This document shows, piece after piece, positions 23,544-32,129 of a stretch of DNA of 40,519 bases. This DNA is from Erysipelotrichaceae bacterium (lineage in GTDB: Bacteria; Bacillota_I; Bacilli_A; Erysipelotrichales; Erysipelotrichaceae). The first letter of the stretch is position 1; every line of letters starts with the position of its first letter. The notes below the pieces were generated by a model. The model searched no databases, was not told where the DNA came from, and was given only the letters and a program-made list of their open reading frames with translations. The stretch is taken from positions 1 through 40,519 of the forward strand of contig WSYG01000025.1 in NCBI GenBank assembly GCA_009773735.1, in the 5' to 3' direction. The translations under genes and the position numbers were made by a program.

Positions 23544-25238
23544 ATGAAATTTAAAGACTATGCTTATATTAGACCTGACTTTAATCATGTCAAATCTGAA
23601 TTCGAAAAATTGTTGGATGTTTTTGCACAAGCACCAGATGTAATCATTGGGCAAGAAACCTTTAAAAAGATCAACGCATTACGCTTAAGTTGGACCTCAA
23701 TGAGCACATTAAGCTCTATACGGCATTCGATCGATACAGTTGATCCATTCTATGAAACTGAGAATGATTACTGGGACAATCAGAATCCACTGTATGCAGA
23801 GCTAGATACCCTTTTATACAAGGCTGTCTTAGATTCAACTTTCAGAAATGAACTTGAAGCTTTTATCCCAAAGACATTCTTTCAGATGGCTGAAAATGCC
23901 CTAAAAGCATTTGATCCTAAGATCATTCCTGATCTACAAGAAGAAAATAAACTGCGTAGTAGCTATGGAAAATTGATCGCATCCGCTCAAATCGACTTTA
24001 AAGGCGAAACGTTGACACTGGCTCAGTTATATCCTTATACCTTAAATCCTGATCGTAAAACCAGAGAAGACGCTTGGTTGGCCAAAGCTGATTTCTTTAA
24101 GACCCATGAAGTAGAAATCGATGAGATCTACGATAAAATGGTCAAACTAAGAGATCAAATCGCACGTAAACTGGGTTATAAAGATTTTATTGAATTGGGT
24201 TATGTTCGGATGAATCGACTCGATTATAATGCTCAAATGGTCTCTGTCTTTAGAAAACAAGTGTTGACTGACATCGTACCTTTAGTACAGAAATTAATGA
24301 AAAGACAAGCTAAACGTCTAGGTTTAGATCATTTATATTACTATGATTTGGGTTATGAATTCATCAGTGGAAATCCTAAACCAATCGGAACCCCTGAAGA
24401 AATCATTGCCTCTGGTCAAAAGATGTATCATCAGCTATCTCAAGAAACTGGTGAATTCATCGATTTCATGATCGAACGAGATCTATTGGATCTGGTCGCT
24501 AAAAAAGGCAAAGAATCCGGTGGTTACTGTACCTACATCAGTGAACATCAGTCCCCTTTCATCTTCTCTAACTTCAATGGGACACAAGGCGATGTTGAAG
24601 TCTTGACCCATGAAGCAGGTCACGCTTTCCAAGCCTATATGTCACGTTGGATCGATATCCCTGAATGTTCTTTCCCAACCTATGAATCGGCTGAAATCCA
24701 TTCGATGAGTATGGAATTCATTACTTGGCCATGGATGGATCAATTCTTTGGGAAAGATACAGACAAGTTTAAATTCAGTCATTTGTCTTCCGCAATGACC
24801 TTCATGCCTTATGGGGTCTTGATCGATCATTTCCAGCATGATGTATATGCCAATCCACAGTGGACCCCTGCAGAAAGAAAAGCAGCCTTTAGATCATTAG
24901 AAAAACAGTACCTACCGCATAAAGACTATACCGGCAATGACTTCTTAGAAAGAGGTGGTTATTGGTTTCAGCAAGGCCATGTCTTTGGATCACCTTTCTA
25001 CTACATCGACTATACCTTAGCTCAAATCTGTGCACTACAGTTCTTTAAACGGGCTCAGGATCAAGATCCACAGATGTGGAATGATTATCTCAATCTGTGT
25101 AAAGTTGGCGGTACCAAGTCTTTCTTAGAACTCGTAAATATCGCTCACTTGAAGTCGCCTTTTGAGGAAGGTTGTGTGGCTTCTGTCACAGCCTTGGTTG
25201 AACAAACCTTAGATGCGATCTCAGATCAATCCTTATAA
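23544..25238 (+). CDS. M3-family oligoendopeptidase F
   Basis: 564 residues, the usual length for oligoendopeptidase F-type M3 peptidases. The zinc motif is LTHEAGHAFQAYM (HExxH, about 353-365), with the third ligand Glu in ESAEIHSMSMEF about 25 residues later. The active-site HxGxxxxxxGxxY-like region appears as YWFQQGHVFGSPFYYIDY near residue 473-490. The first 200 residues are helical, as expected for the channel-forming lobe. No signal peptide, so it probably cleaves imported or intracellular peptides. AAGGAGA precedes the ATG. Confidence 0.92.
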   Translation: MKFKDYAYIRPDFNHVKSEFEKLLDVFAQAPDVIIGQETFKKINALRLSWTSMSTLSSIRHSIDTVDPFYETENDYWDNQNPLYAELDTLLYKAVLDSTFRNELEAFIPKTFFQMAENALKAFDPKIIPDLQEENKLRSSYGKLIASAQIDFKGETLTLAQLYPYTLNPDRKTREDAWLAKADFFKTHEVEIDEIYDKMVKLRDQIARKLGYKDFIELGYVRMNRLDYNAQMVSVFRKQVLTDIVPLVQKLMKRQAKRLGLDHLYYYDLGYEFISGNPKPIGTPEEIIASGQKMYHQLSQETGEFIDFMIERDLLDLVAKKGKESGGYCTYISEHQSPFIFSNFNGTQGDVEVLTHEAGHAFQAYMSRWIDIPECSFPTYESAEIHSMSMEFITWPWMDQFFGKDTDKFKFSHLSSAMTFMPYGVLIDHFQHDVYANPQWTPAERKAAFRSLEKQYLPHKDYTGNDFLERGGYWFQQGHVFGSPFYYIDYTLAQICALQFFKRAQDQDPQMWNDYLNLCKVGGTKSFLELVNIAHLKSPFEEGCVASVTALVEQTLDAISDQSL

Positions 25239-25242
25239 AACC

Positions 25243-25265
25243 AAAACCTGCTCGTGCAGGTTTTT
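25243..25265 (+). terminator. Bidirectional terminator between the two peptidase genes
   Basis: AAAACCTGC-TCGT-GCAGGTTTTT; T-rich on both sides, so it can serve the converging M20 gene too. Confidence 0.8.
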
Positions 25266-26607
25266 ACTTGGTTTTTGTTGCTTCAATCAGAACTTTTTTG
25301 AAGAATTCTATGCCTTTATGATAGGATTCAATGCTGAGTCTTTCATTGTCCGCATGGATCGTTGAACGATCATCTTTCATTGAACTAAAAGGCGGAACAC
25401 GATACACCGCATCAGCCATCCCATGATACACACGACTATCGGTTGCCGCAACCATCAGATATGGGGCAACCACTCTTAACTCTGGATAAACTGAAGTGAG
25501 AGCTTTAGAAACGATCTCAAATTGAGGGATATCAGATCTGCAGATTTCAGTCGGTTGGTTTCCATTTTTTGGGGTGACTTTGATTTTTGGACCAACTCGT
25601 GTTTCTATTCGTCTCACTGTTTTTTCGATGGAATCACCAGGAATAATACGACAGTTGATGTTGATCTTCGCAACTTGAGCCAAGACATTAGGAGCCGAAG
25701 AACCTGAAGCCATGGTCATGACGGAGGTTGTTCTGACGGTAGCAGCAGTTTCAGGACTTTTAACCAGAGCCAACAATAATATCGGTTTAAAGAGTTGTCT
25801 GTTTTTAAATAAAAACTTCATGGGTTGTTTCATATAGGGAATAAGTGCCTTAAACATGGCTTCAGTTGCCGGATTGAAATCAGCCGAGAATTTATGTGAC
25901 TCCATCTTCATTGCAGCTTGAGCGACATCGTAAAGGGCACTGGTGTGCGGTGGTGTTGACGCATGACCGCCACTTTGAGTTGCGCTAAGTTCCACATCGA
26001 GATAGCCTTTTTCACCGACCCCAATGAGCGCTATGGTTGAATCTACACCCATGGCTTTCCCGTTGATATAAGCCCCGCCTTCATCTAAAACCAGATTAAA
26101 ATGAATGCCTCTTTGTTTAAGCAGATTACGTGTCAAGCGTGCCCCAGAATCGATCATTTCAGAGCCTGTTTCTTCATTATGTCCAAACAAGAGATAAACA
26201 TCTCTTTCAAAACCAATGCCTTCAGATAAACAAGCCTCAACCGCTTCACATACCGCAATCACATGACCTTTCATATCCAAAGTGCCTCTTCCATAGATGT
26301 AGCCATCATGGATTTCAGCCCCAAAAGGAGGAACTTTCCAACCTTCAACTTTAACCGGGACCACATCATAATGACCCATCAAAGCGATTGGATCTAAGTT
26401 GCTTGTGCCTTTAAGTTTATAAACAAGGGCATACTTTTCAACCATTTCTAAGGTTGCTTTTTTATGAAGTAAGGGATAACTTTCTTTAAGAAAAGCGATG
26501 AACTTATCGAATTCCTTGAAGTTGATGCGTGAACGATCCCCATAAGAAACAGTTTCACACTGAATGGCTTTTTGAAGATGTTCTAAGGGAGTTCCTGTTT
26601 TCATCAT
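25264..26607 (-). CDS. M20-family peptidase (carboxypeptidase S-like)
   Basis: About 447 residues from the ATG pair at 26607/26604, with AAAGG upstream; the frame stays open to 26832 inside the transporter gene, but that part has no family likeness. Metal and catalytic residues: His and Asp in LMGHYDVVPV (about 85-94), Asp in GRGTLDMKGH, Glu-Glu in FGHNEETGS, Asp in VAATDSRVYHG and His in TIHADNERL. The order and spacing match the CPS1/Gly-X carboxypeptidase branch rather than DapE or PepV. It probably trims peptides or N-acyl amino acids in the cytoplasm. A TTGCTT-17-TATGAT promoter candidate lies upstream. Confidence 0.88.
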   Translation of the reverse strand: MMKTGTPLEHLQKAIQCETVSYGDRSRINFKEFDKFIAFLKESYPLLHKKATLEMVEKYALVYKLKGTSNLDPIALMGHYDVVPVKVEGWKVPPFGAEIHDGYIYGRGTLDMKGHVIAVCEAVEACLSEGIGFERDVYLLFGHNEETGSEMIDSGARLTRNLLKQRGIHFNLVLDEGGAYINGKAMGVDSTIALIGVGEKGYLDVELSATQSGGHASTPPHTSALYDVAQAAMKMESHKFSADFNPATEAMFKALIPYMKQPMKFLFKNRQLFKPILLLALVKSPETAATVRTTSVMTMASGSSAPNVLAQVAKININCRIIPGDSIEKTVRRIETRVGPKIKVTPKNGNQPTEICRSDIPQFEIVSKALTSVYPELRVVAPYLMVAATDSRVYHGMADAVYRVPPFSSMKDDRSTIHADNERLSIESYHKGIEFFKKVLIEATKTK

Positions 26608-26740
26608 TTGACCCAACCTTTCTTGAATAGAATGCGTGTTGCATTGATCACATACAATGGCAGAAAGTACAACTACGTTCCTTTTCCTTTTTTCATCATA
26701 AAGAAAACACCCTGTGTAAGCAAGATGTTTTAATGTTGAT

Positions 26741-27985
26741 TTAAACTTTTTGTGCTTCTTTATCGATCTTTGAGATCTTATTGAGAAGATAGATACCAAA
26801 GATGAAGAAGGTGACCATGAATAGAATGGCATACTTGGTTTGATGGAAAATCAAACCAGATGCGGCCATCAGTAAAGGTCCCAATAAATCCGCATACTTA
26901 CCAAAGATATCGAAGAATCCAAAGTATTCATTGCTGTTTTCTTTAGGAACCAGTTTACCAAAGTACGATCTAGACAAGGATTGAACGCCACCTTGAGCTA
27001 AACCAACCACAACAGCCAAGAACCAGAATTCCCATTGTTGGTCCAACTGGAAGCCAAATACCGCAACGAAGGCATAGATTCCGATGTAACATTTTAATAG
27101 AGTTAAGATATTGTAACGTTTGGCTAACCAAGAAGCGAAGATCGCAAATGGGAAGGCAACAAATTGAGTAAGCAATAAAGCCAAAATCAAACCGTTGGTT
27201 TCAAGGCCAACTTCTTTCCCAAAGATCGAAGCCATAGATATGATCGTATAGACCCCATCGATATAGAAGAAGTAAGCCACGATAAACAAGAACATTTTAC
27301 GATTGGCTTTGATCTTTCTAAACGTAACGGCGATTTGTTTGAAGGATCGAGATATCACATGTGGTTCTCTTTCGCGATAGTAGGTTTGTTTGACATTTCT
27401 CAGTAGTGGAATCGTAAACAACAACCACCATACCAATGCGATAACAAATGATAATTGTGTAGCTGTTTGTGTGGTCAACCCAAAGGTTTCAGGCATCATG
27501 ACCAAGATGATTCCTAAGATAAAAGGAATCGTAGATCCGATGTATCCAAAGGCATAACCATAAGCCGATAAAGAATCCATCTTTTCATCGGTCGTGACAT
27601 CGATCAACATCGAATCATAGAATACATTGGCCAGTGAATAACCTGTTCTAGAAATAACAAACAGAACCAAGAATAAGACCCATTGTGTAACTCCAGAAAA
27701 AGCCAAACCGCCTAAGATTCCCACGGCGATCGATCCGACAAACAATTTGCGTTTTAAACCTTTGTGGTCGGCAATCGCGCCCATTAAAGGACTAAGTAGC
27801 GCAATGATGGCGACTGAAATGGAGGTCGTTATCGCAAAGAAGGTCGTTGCGGGAATGGCTCCAATTGGATTCAAATTATAAAGATAAGCAAACCAAATCG
27901 GAAGCGTCGCGGAGGTGACCAAGGTGAAGGCCGAATTCGCAACATCGTATAAAATCCAACTCTTCTCAGCTTTAGTGAATTTCAT
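26741..27985 (-). CDS. UMF1/Atg22-family MFS transporter
   Basis: 414 residues with about 12 hydrophobic segments. The family start SWILYDVANSAFTLVTSATLPI is diagnostic of UMF1 (Atg22-like) permeases. The MFS motif A region appears as LLSPLMGAIADHKGLKRKLF, and the second half has GLAQGGVQSLSRSYFGKLVP, also family-typical. Yeast Atg22 exports amino acids from the vacuole; substrates of bacterial members are unknown. GAAAGGG precedes the ATG and TATAAT lies at 28017-28012. The downstream M20 peptidase, about 130 bases away, hints at peptide or amino-acid handling. Confidence 0.9.
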   Translation of the reverse strand: MKFTKAEKSWILYDVANSAFTLVTSATLPIWFAYLYNLNPIGAIPATTFFAITTSISVAIIALLSPLMGAIADHKGLKRKLFVGSIAVGILGGLAFSGVTQWVLFLVLFVISRTGYSLANVFYDSMLIDVTTDEKMDSLSAYGYAFGYIGSTIPFILGIILVMMPETFGLTTQTATQLSFVIALVWWLLFTIPLLRNVKQTYYREREPHVISRSFKQIAVTFRKIKANRKMFLFIVAYFFYIDGVYTIISMASIFGKEVGLETNGLILALLLTQFVAFPFAIFASWLAKRYNILTLLKCYIGIYAFVAVFGFQLDQQWEFWFLAVVVGLAQGGVQSLSRSYFGKLVPKENSNEYFGFFDIFGKYADLLGPLLMAASGLIFHQTKYAILFMVTFFIFGIYLLNKISKIDKEAQKV

Positions 27986-28050
27986 AGTTTACCCTTTCAA
28001 ATTTAAACCCATTATATCACTGAACAATCATGTATATATGAGGATGATGT

Positions 28051-28704
28051 TTAAATAAAGAAGACAATTGCGATAAAATGAGCGATGGCAGCGAAGTTCA
28101 CAAATAAGTGCCATATAAAGTGAAAGTAAGGTCGTTCTTTCTTGGAATAAAACCAGGCACCAGCACTATAAAGTACGCCTCCAAAAGCAATAAAGAAGAT
28201 AAACCAAGGTGATGCCTTTTGGATGATGATGGGCATAAATAAGACAGCCGTCCATCCCATCACAAGATAAATCGTTACCGAGACGGTTGGGACAGAACGT
28301 TTAGAGATGGATTTATATAAGATACCCGCAAGCACCATGCCCCACTGGATCACCATGATCAATATGCCCCAAAAACCACCAACGATACTCATCGCAACTG
28401 GGGTATACGATCCCGCAATCGCAACATAAATAAAGATATGATCCAAGATCTGAAAGACACGTTTATGTTTGGTATCATATGCCATGGAATGATATAGGCA
28501 AGATCCCATAAACATCAAAAACAAACTGATGATAAAGATGATCTTACTGGTCGCTAAAATGTATCCGCCATTTTGATAGGCATGGATAGCGATAAAAGGA
28601 TTGAGCCATAAAAGAAGAAACGCCATCACCCCATGGGTGACTGCGTTTCCAATTTCTTCTCCGACGGATAGTCGGATGTATTTGTGGGTGCTTGTTTTTG
28701 TCAT
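28051..28704 (-). CDS. Hemolysin III/TrhA-family membrane protein
   Basis: 217 residues from the ATG at 28704; the longer frame to 28785 overlaps the sodA end and is not family-like. Seven hydrophobic segments and the PAQR/HlyIII conserved residues: EEIGNAVTHGVMAFL (E and H), MGSCLYHSMAYD (S-x3-H), ILDHIFIYVAIAGSYTPVA (D-H) and HFIWHLFVNFAAIAHF (H-x3-H). The three histidines and the serine/aspartate suggest a metal-dependent membrane hydrolase site. Despite the name, a haemolytic role is not implied; bacterial members influence membrane lipid homeostasis. Confidence 0.9.
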   Translation of the reverse strand: MTKTSTHKYIRLSVGEEIGNAVTHGVMAFLLLWLNPFIAIHAYQNGGYILATSKIIFIISLFLMFMGSCLYHSMAYDTKHKRVFQILDHIFIYVAIAGSYTPVAMSIVGGFWGILIMVIQWGMVLAGILYKSISKRSVPTVSVTIYLVMGWTAVLFMPIIIQKASPWFIFFIAFGGVLYSAGAWFYSKKERPYFHFIWHLFVNFAAIAHFIAIVFFI

Positions 28705-28710
28705 GCACCT

Positions 28711-28740
28711 ATTATAGCGCAGCGTTAACCAAATTCTCAA
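28711..28740 (-). promoter_or_regulatory. Promoter of the hemolysin III gene inside the sodA 3' end
   Basis: TTGAGA (28740-28735), 18 bases, TATAAT (28716-28711), then 6 bases to the ATG. The box overlaps the last sodA codons. Leaderless layout. Confidence 0.6.
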
Positions 28741-29317
28741 CCATTTCCCAATTGATGATGTTCCAAAATGCACCGATATAATCAACGCGTCTGTTTTGAT
28801 ACTTCAGGTAATACGCATGTTCCCAAACGTCTAATGCTAAGACAGGAGTTCCTTCATCGAATGGGACATCTTGATTGGCACTTGAGGTTACTTTTAAAGT
28901 ATTTTCTTTGGTCAATACGACCCAAGCCCAACCTGATCCAAAACGAGTTTTGGCAGCTGTGTTGAACTTATCTTTGAGACCTTCCATCGATCCAAAGTCA
29001 CGATTGATTAAATGTAGCAATTTTACGGAAGGATCTTTATACTGTGGGGTCAGTAGTTTCCAAAACAATGCATGATTGTAATGACCTCCTCCATGATTGG
29101 TAACTGCCATTCTGATGTCTGATGGGACTGAATAAAGGTTTTGGAGCAGTTTTTCTAGGGATACGTCATAGAGTTCAGGATGCTTGTCTAACGCTGCATT
29201 GAGGTTATCTACGTAAGCCTGATGGTGTTTTGTATGATGGATGGTCATGGTTTGCGCATCGATATGAGGTTCTAGTGAAGCTATATCGTATGGCAATTTA
29301 GGTAAAGTATAGGTCAT
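28712..29317 (-). CDS. sodA: Superoxide dismutase (Mn/Fe family)
   Basis: 201 residues, normal length. Begins TLPKLPYDIASLEPHIDAQTM. Metal ligands: His in MTIHHTKHHQAYV (about residue 27), His in GHYNHALFW (about 80), and Asp and His in LALDVWEHAYYLKYQ (about 162-167). The GGGHYNH and DVWEHAYY context is of the Mn-type, although metal preference cannot be settled from sequence. It removes superoxide in the cytoplasm. AGGAGAA precedes the ATG. Confidence 0.95.
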   Translation of the reverse strand: MTYTLPKLPYDIASLEPHIDAQTMTIHHTKHHQAYVDNLNAALDKHPELYDVSLEKLLQNLYSVPSDIRMAVTNHGGGHYNHALFWKLLTPQYKDPSVKLLHLINRDFGSMEGLKDKFNTAAKTRFGSGWAWVVLTKENTLKVTSSANQDVPFDEGTPVLALDVWEHAYYLKYQNRRVDYIGAFWNIINWEMVENLVNAAL

Positions 29318-29343
29318 TATTGGGTTCTCCTGTGTTTAACCAT

Positions 29344-29372
29344 ACTGTACTTGAGATTGCACTGTTCATCAA
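29344..29372 (-). promoter_or_regulatory. sodA promoter
   Basis: TTGATG (29372-29367), 17-base spacer, TACAGT (29349-29344) on the minus strand. Confidence 0.55.
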
Positions 29373-29424
29373 TTGCTTTGACCGACTTAAAACCTGGGAC
29401 TATTTTTTAGAACCAACAAAACAA

Positions 29425-29450
29425 TAAAAAACATCGAGAGAATCGATGTT
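29425..29450 (-). terminator. Terminator of the cysK-ECF unit
   Basis: ACATCGA-TTCTC-TCGATGT hairpin followed by TTTTTATTG on the minus strand. Confidence 0.8.
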
Positions 29451-29453
29451 GAA

Positions 29454-30038
29454 TTAAACAGGTTTTCTTTGACTTCTGACTTTACTTAAGGCTTTTAATA
29501 CAACCGGCGCAATCAATGCCGCTGACAATATCTCAAGGGATCCATTGAGTGAAATCACAATGGCAAAGATCGTAGATAGACCTTTATTGAAAGTTACCAA
29601 GCCACTTGACGCAAAAAGAAAGATGGCACTTAGAACCAGAACTGTGTTGGATAAAGTTCCGATGATTGAAACAACCACATGTCTTGGGAATTCTAAAGGA
29701 ATGAGTTTACGCAATCCCAAAGCCGTATAAGAGATGATCAAACCAACTAAGATACGTGGTGCGATCGAAACCAAAGGGTTGACGAAAATCGCTGCTTCAA
29801 TGGTTCCTAAAGTCGTTGCGTAATGCCAACTGGTAAGGCCCCATGTGGCTCCTAGCACCAAACCGCCAATCGGTCCGGTCAAAATTGCTCCAATGATGAC
29901 AGGGATATGGATGATGGTGATTGAAAAAACCCCAGTGGTGATGTAACCAAGATTGGGAATATAGGTCATGATGATGATCATGGCCATCAGCAATCCTAAA
30001 GTGGTGATCATAAGTAAACGTTGTCTGTTTCTGGTCAT
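29454..30038 (-). CDS. ECF transporter S component
   Basis: 194 residues with about six hydrophobic helices: LLMITTLGLLMAMIIIMTYIP, FSITIIHIPVIIGAILTGPIGG, a gap, ISIAPRILVGLIISYTALG, and two more. The helix 1-2 order and the HIPVIIGAILTGPIGGLVLGATWG loop match vitamin-type ECF S components (PanT/DUF3816-like). S components bind the substrate and need a shared EcfA-A'-T module encoded elsewhere. The gene follows cysK by 11 bases with AAGGAG between, which could hint at a sulfur-containing or cysteine-derived substrate such as pantothenate or thiamin; this is inference only. Confidence 0.82.
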   Translation of the reverse strand: MTRNRQRLLMITTLGLLMAMIIIMTYIPNLGYITTGVFSITIIHIPVIIGAILTGPIGGLVLGATWGLTSWHYATTLGTIEAAIFVNPLVSIAPRILVGLIISYTALGLRKLIPLEFPRHVVVSIIGTLSNTVLVLSAIFLFASSGLVTFNKGLSTIFAIVISLNGSLEILSAALIAPVVLKALSKVRSQRKPV

Positions 30039-30049
30039 AGGACTCCTTC

Positions 30050-30982
30050 TTACTCTTCATACAAAAGAGTGGATAAATATCGTTCACCGCCATCTGGTAA
30101 GATGACGACAATGGTCTTGCCTTGGTTTTCACTGCGTTGTGATAGTAACATGCCGGCATGCAATGCAGCGCCACTTGAGATCCCCGATAGGATACCTTCG
30201 CTTTTCGCCAATGCACGGGCAGCGTCAGTGGCTTCTTGAGTCGATACATTGATGATCTCATCGATGATCTTTAAGTTGAGGATGGTGGGTATAAAGTTAG
30301 GCATCAAACCTTGTAGCTGATGCGCATGAGGTGAGCCTCCGCTTAGGACTTGCGAATCTGTTGGCTGTACAGCGATGACTTTTACTTTTGGGTTTTTTCC
30401 TTTAAGATATTCACCGACTCCAGTGATGGTTCCCCCTGTTCCGATACCAGCCACCAAGATGTCAACTTGACCATCTGTATCATGAAAGATTTCAGGTCCT
30501 GTTGTTTCAAAATGGACTTTAGGGTTATTGATGTTTTCAAATTGCGATGGCATGAAGGATCCCGGATGTTCATTGACCAAAGCTTTGGCTTGATCAATGG
30601 CCCCTTTCATCCCTAAATTTACAGGGGTTAAGTGGATTTGTGCTCCATATGCTTTTAGGATCTTGATGCGTTCGATACTCATGTTTTCTGGCATCGTCAA
30701 GATCAACTTAATTCCATAGGATGCCGCAACACTGGCTAAACCAATGCCTGTATTGCCACTGGTTGGTTCTATGATGAGACCACCAGGAGCTAATCGACCT
30801 TCATGTACAGCGACTTGGATCATTCTTAAGGCGATGCGATCTTTGACACTGCCTGCAGGATTAGCAGCTTCAAGTTTGATTAATAATCGAGCGAGGCCGT
30901 TGTGTTTTTGATTGTATCGATCGATGCTGACTAAGGGAGTCTTACCAATCAATGAAGTGATGTTAGGATGAATCTTTGACAT
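30050..30982 (-). CDS. cysK: Cysteine synthase (O-acetylserine sulfhydrylase)
   Basis: 310 residues, the normal CysK length. The PLP lysine is in PAGSVKDRIA (about 42-47). The substrate loop is PTSGNTGIGLA (about 72-82), the PLP phosphate loop GIGTGGTITG (about 176-185), and the C-terminal serine motif GISSGAALHA (about 263-272). It makes L-cysteine from O-acetylserine and sulfide. AGGAG precedes the ATG. Promoter TTGACA-17-TACACT lies at 31028-31000 on the minus strand. Confidence 0.94.
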   Translation of the reverse strand: MSKIHPNITSLIGKTPLVSIDRYNQKHNGLARLLIKLEAANPAGSVKDRIALRMIQVAVHEGRLAPGGLIIEPTSGNTGIGLASVAASYGIKLILTMPENMSIERIKILKAYGAQIHLTPVNLGMKGAIDQAKALVNEHPGSFMPSQFENINNPKVHFETTGPEIFHDTDGQVDILVAGIGTGGTITGVGEYLKGKNPKVKVIAVQPTDSQVLSGGSPHAHQLQGLMPNFIPTILNLKIIDEIINVSTQEATDAARALAKSEGILSGISSGAALHAGMLLSQRSENQGKTIVVILPDGGERYLSTLLYEE

Positions 30983-30999
30983 GGTGAACTCCTAAGTCA

Positions 31000-31089
31000 A
31001 GTGTAAAGGTGAGGTCTATACTTGTCAATCATCATCATCAGATGAACTACTGCTCATCGCTTTACATCTACCATTATAAACGCTAAACT
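31000..31089. promoter_or_regulatory. Divergent promoters for cysK and the NADH:flavin oxidoreductase
   Basis: Minus: TTGACA (31028-31023), 17 bases, TACACT (31005-31000). Plus: TTTACA (31061-31066), 17 bases, TAAACT (31084-31089). No long leader, T-box or riboswitch is visible in this 142-base gap. Confidence 0.6.
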
Positions 31090-31124
31090 ATACATAGCCC
31101 ATTTCAATGACTCCAGGAGGTCCC

Positions 31125-32129
31125 ATGGAAGCCCTAAAACCATTTACACATAAAAACATTACCTTGAAAAATAGGATCGTCATGCCTCCAATGTGCATGT
31201 ATCAAGCCAAAGATGGATTTGTTAATCTCTTCCATATCTCACATTATTCAACCCGTGCCATGGGTGGTGTTGGTTTTGTGATCGTAGAAGCCACCGCAGT
31301 GACCCCACAAGGTCGTATCACAGACAATGATTTAGGGATCTGGAGTGATGATCATATTGCCGGACTTAAACAATTGGTCGATGAAGTCCATCGTTATGGG
31401 GCTAAGATCGCTGTTCAATTAGGCCATGCGGGACGTAAAGCTCAAACCACGGCTTTGCCTCATATTGCGCCTTCAGAACTAAATTTTGATGATACCTATC
31501 AGACACCAGATGCGATGACACTTAAAGATATTCAAGCGACCATCAGTGCCTTTAAAGCAGCTGCCCTTAGGGCAGATCAAGCTGGTTTTGATGGGATTGA
31601 ATTACACGGAGCTCATGGTTATTTGATCAATGAATTCATGTCGCCTTTATCCAATCTAAGAGAAGATGAATATGGCGGCACTCTAGAAAACAGAGGTCGT
31701 TTTGTGTGTGAATTGATTGATTCAATCAGTACCGTATGGCCTCAAGAAAAATGGTTGATGATCAGAGTTTCTGCAGAAGAATATGATCCGCTGGGCAATC
31801 ATCCAGAAGATGTGGTTGAAATACTGCGTCCTATCAAAAATAAACTAGATTTGATTCATGTTTCTTCAGGTGGTGTTGTCAACCGCAGAATTCCTTTGAA
31901 ACCTCTATATCAAGTTGAGTACGCAAAAACCATTCGTCACGCCTTAAATAAAATTGTCATTAGTGTTGGGTTGATCACAACCCCAGAGGAAGTCGAAGAA
32001 GCCCTACAAGATACCGATTTGGTTGCCTTAGGCAGAGAACTACTTCGTAATCCTAATTTCGTTAATCGGATCTTTGCGACACAAGATGCTGATCAACTTT
32101 TTAGTTCATACAAGAGGGCCTTTAAATAA
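31125..32129 (+). CDS. NADH:flavin oxidoreductase (old yellow enzyme/YqjM-like)
   Basis: 334 residues from the ATG at 31125 (AGGAGG upstream). FMN-binding TIM barrel of the YqjM branch: NRIVMPPMCMYQAKDGFVNLFH with the YqjM-type Cys, VEATAVTPQGRITDNDLGIWSD, QLGHAGRKA (catalytic region), FDGIELHGAHGYLINEFMSPLSN (His-Gly-Ala-His), NRGRFVCELIDSI and the late ALGRELLRNPNF phosphate site. It reduces activated alkenes such as enones with NAD(P)H; the physiological substrate is usually unknown but detoxification of electrophiles is common. Confidence 0.92.
   Translation: MEALKPFTHKNITLKNRIVMPPMCMYQAKDGFVNLFHISHYSTRAMGGVGFVIVEATAVTPQGRITDNDLGIWSDDHIAGLKQLVDEVHRYGAKIAVQLGHAGRKAQTTALPHIAPSELNFDDTYQTPDAMTLKDIQATISAFKAAALRADQAGFDGIELHGAHGYLINEFMSPLSNLREDEYGGTLENRGRFVCELIDSISTVWPQEKWLMIRVSAEEYDPLGNHPEDVVEILRPIKNKLDLIHVSSGGVVNRRIPLKPLYQVEYAKTIRHALNKIVISVGLITTPEEVEEALQDTDLVALGRELLRNPNFVNRIFATQDADQLFSSYKRAFK

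Noticed and set aside
26608-26832. A longer M20 peptidase reaching into the transporter gene
   Set aside because: The extension is low-complexity, overlaps the transporter 3' end and has no homology-like pattern.
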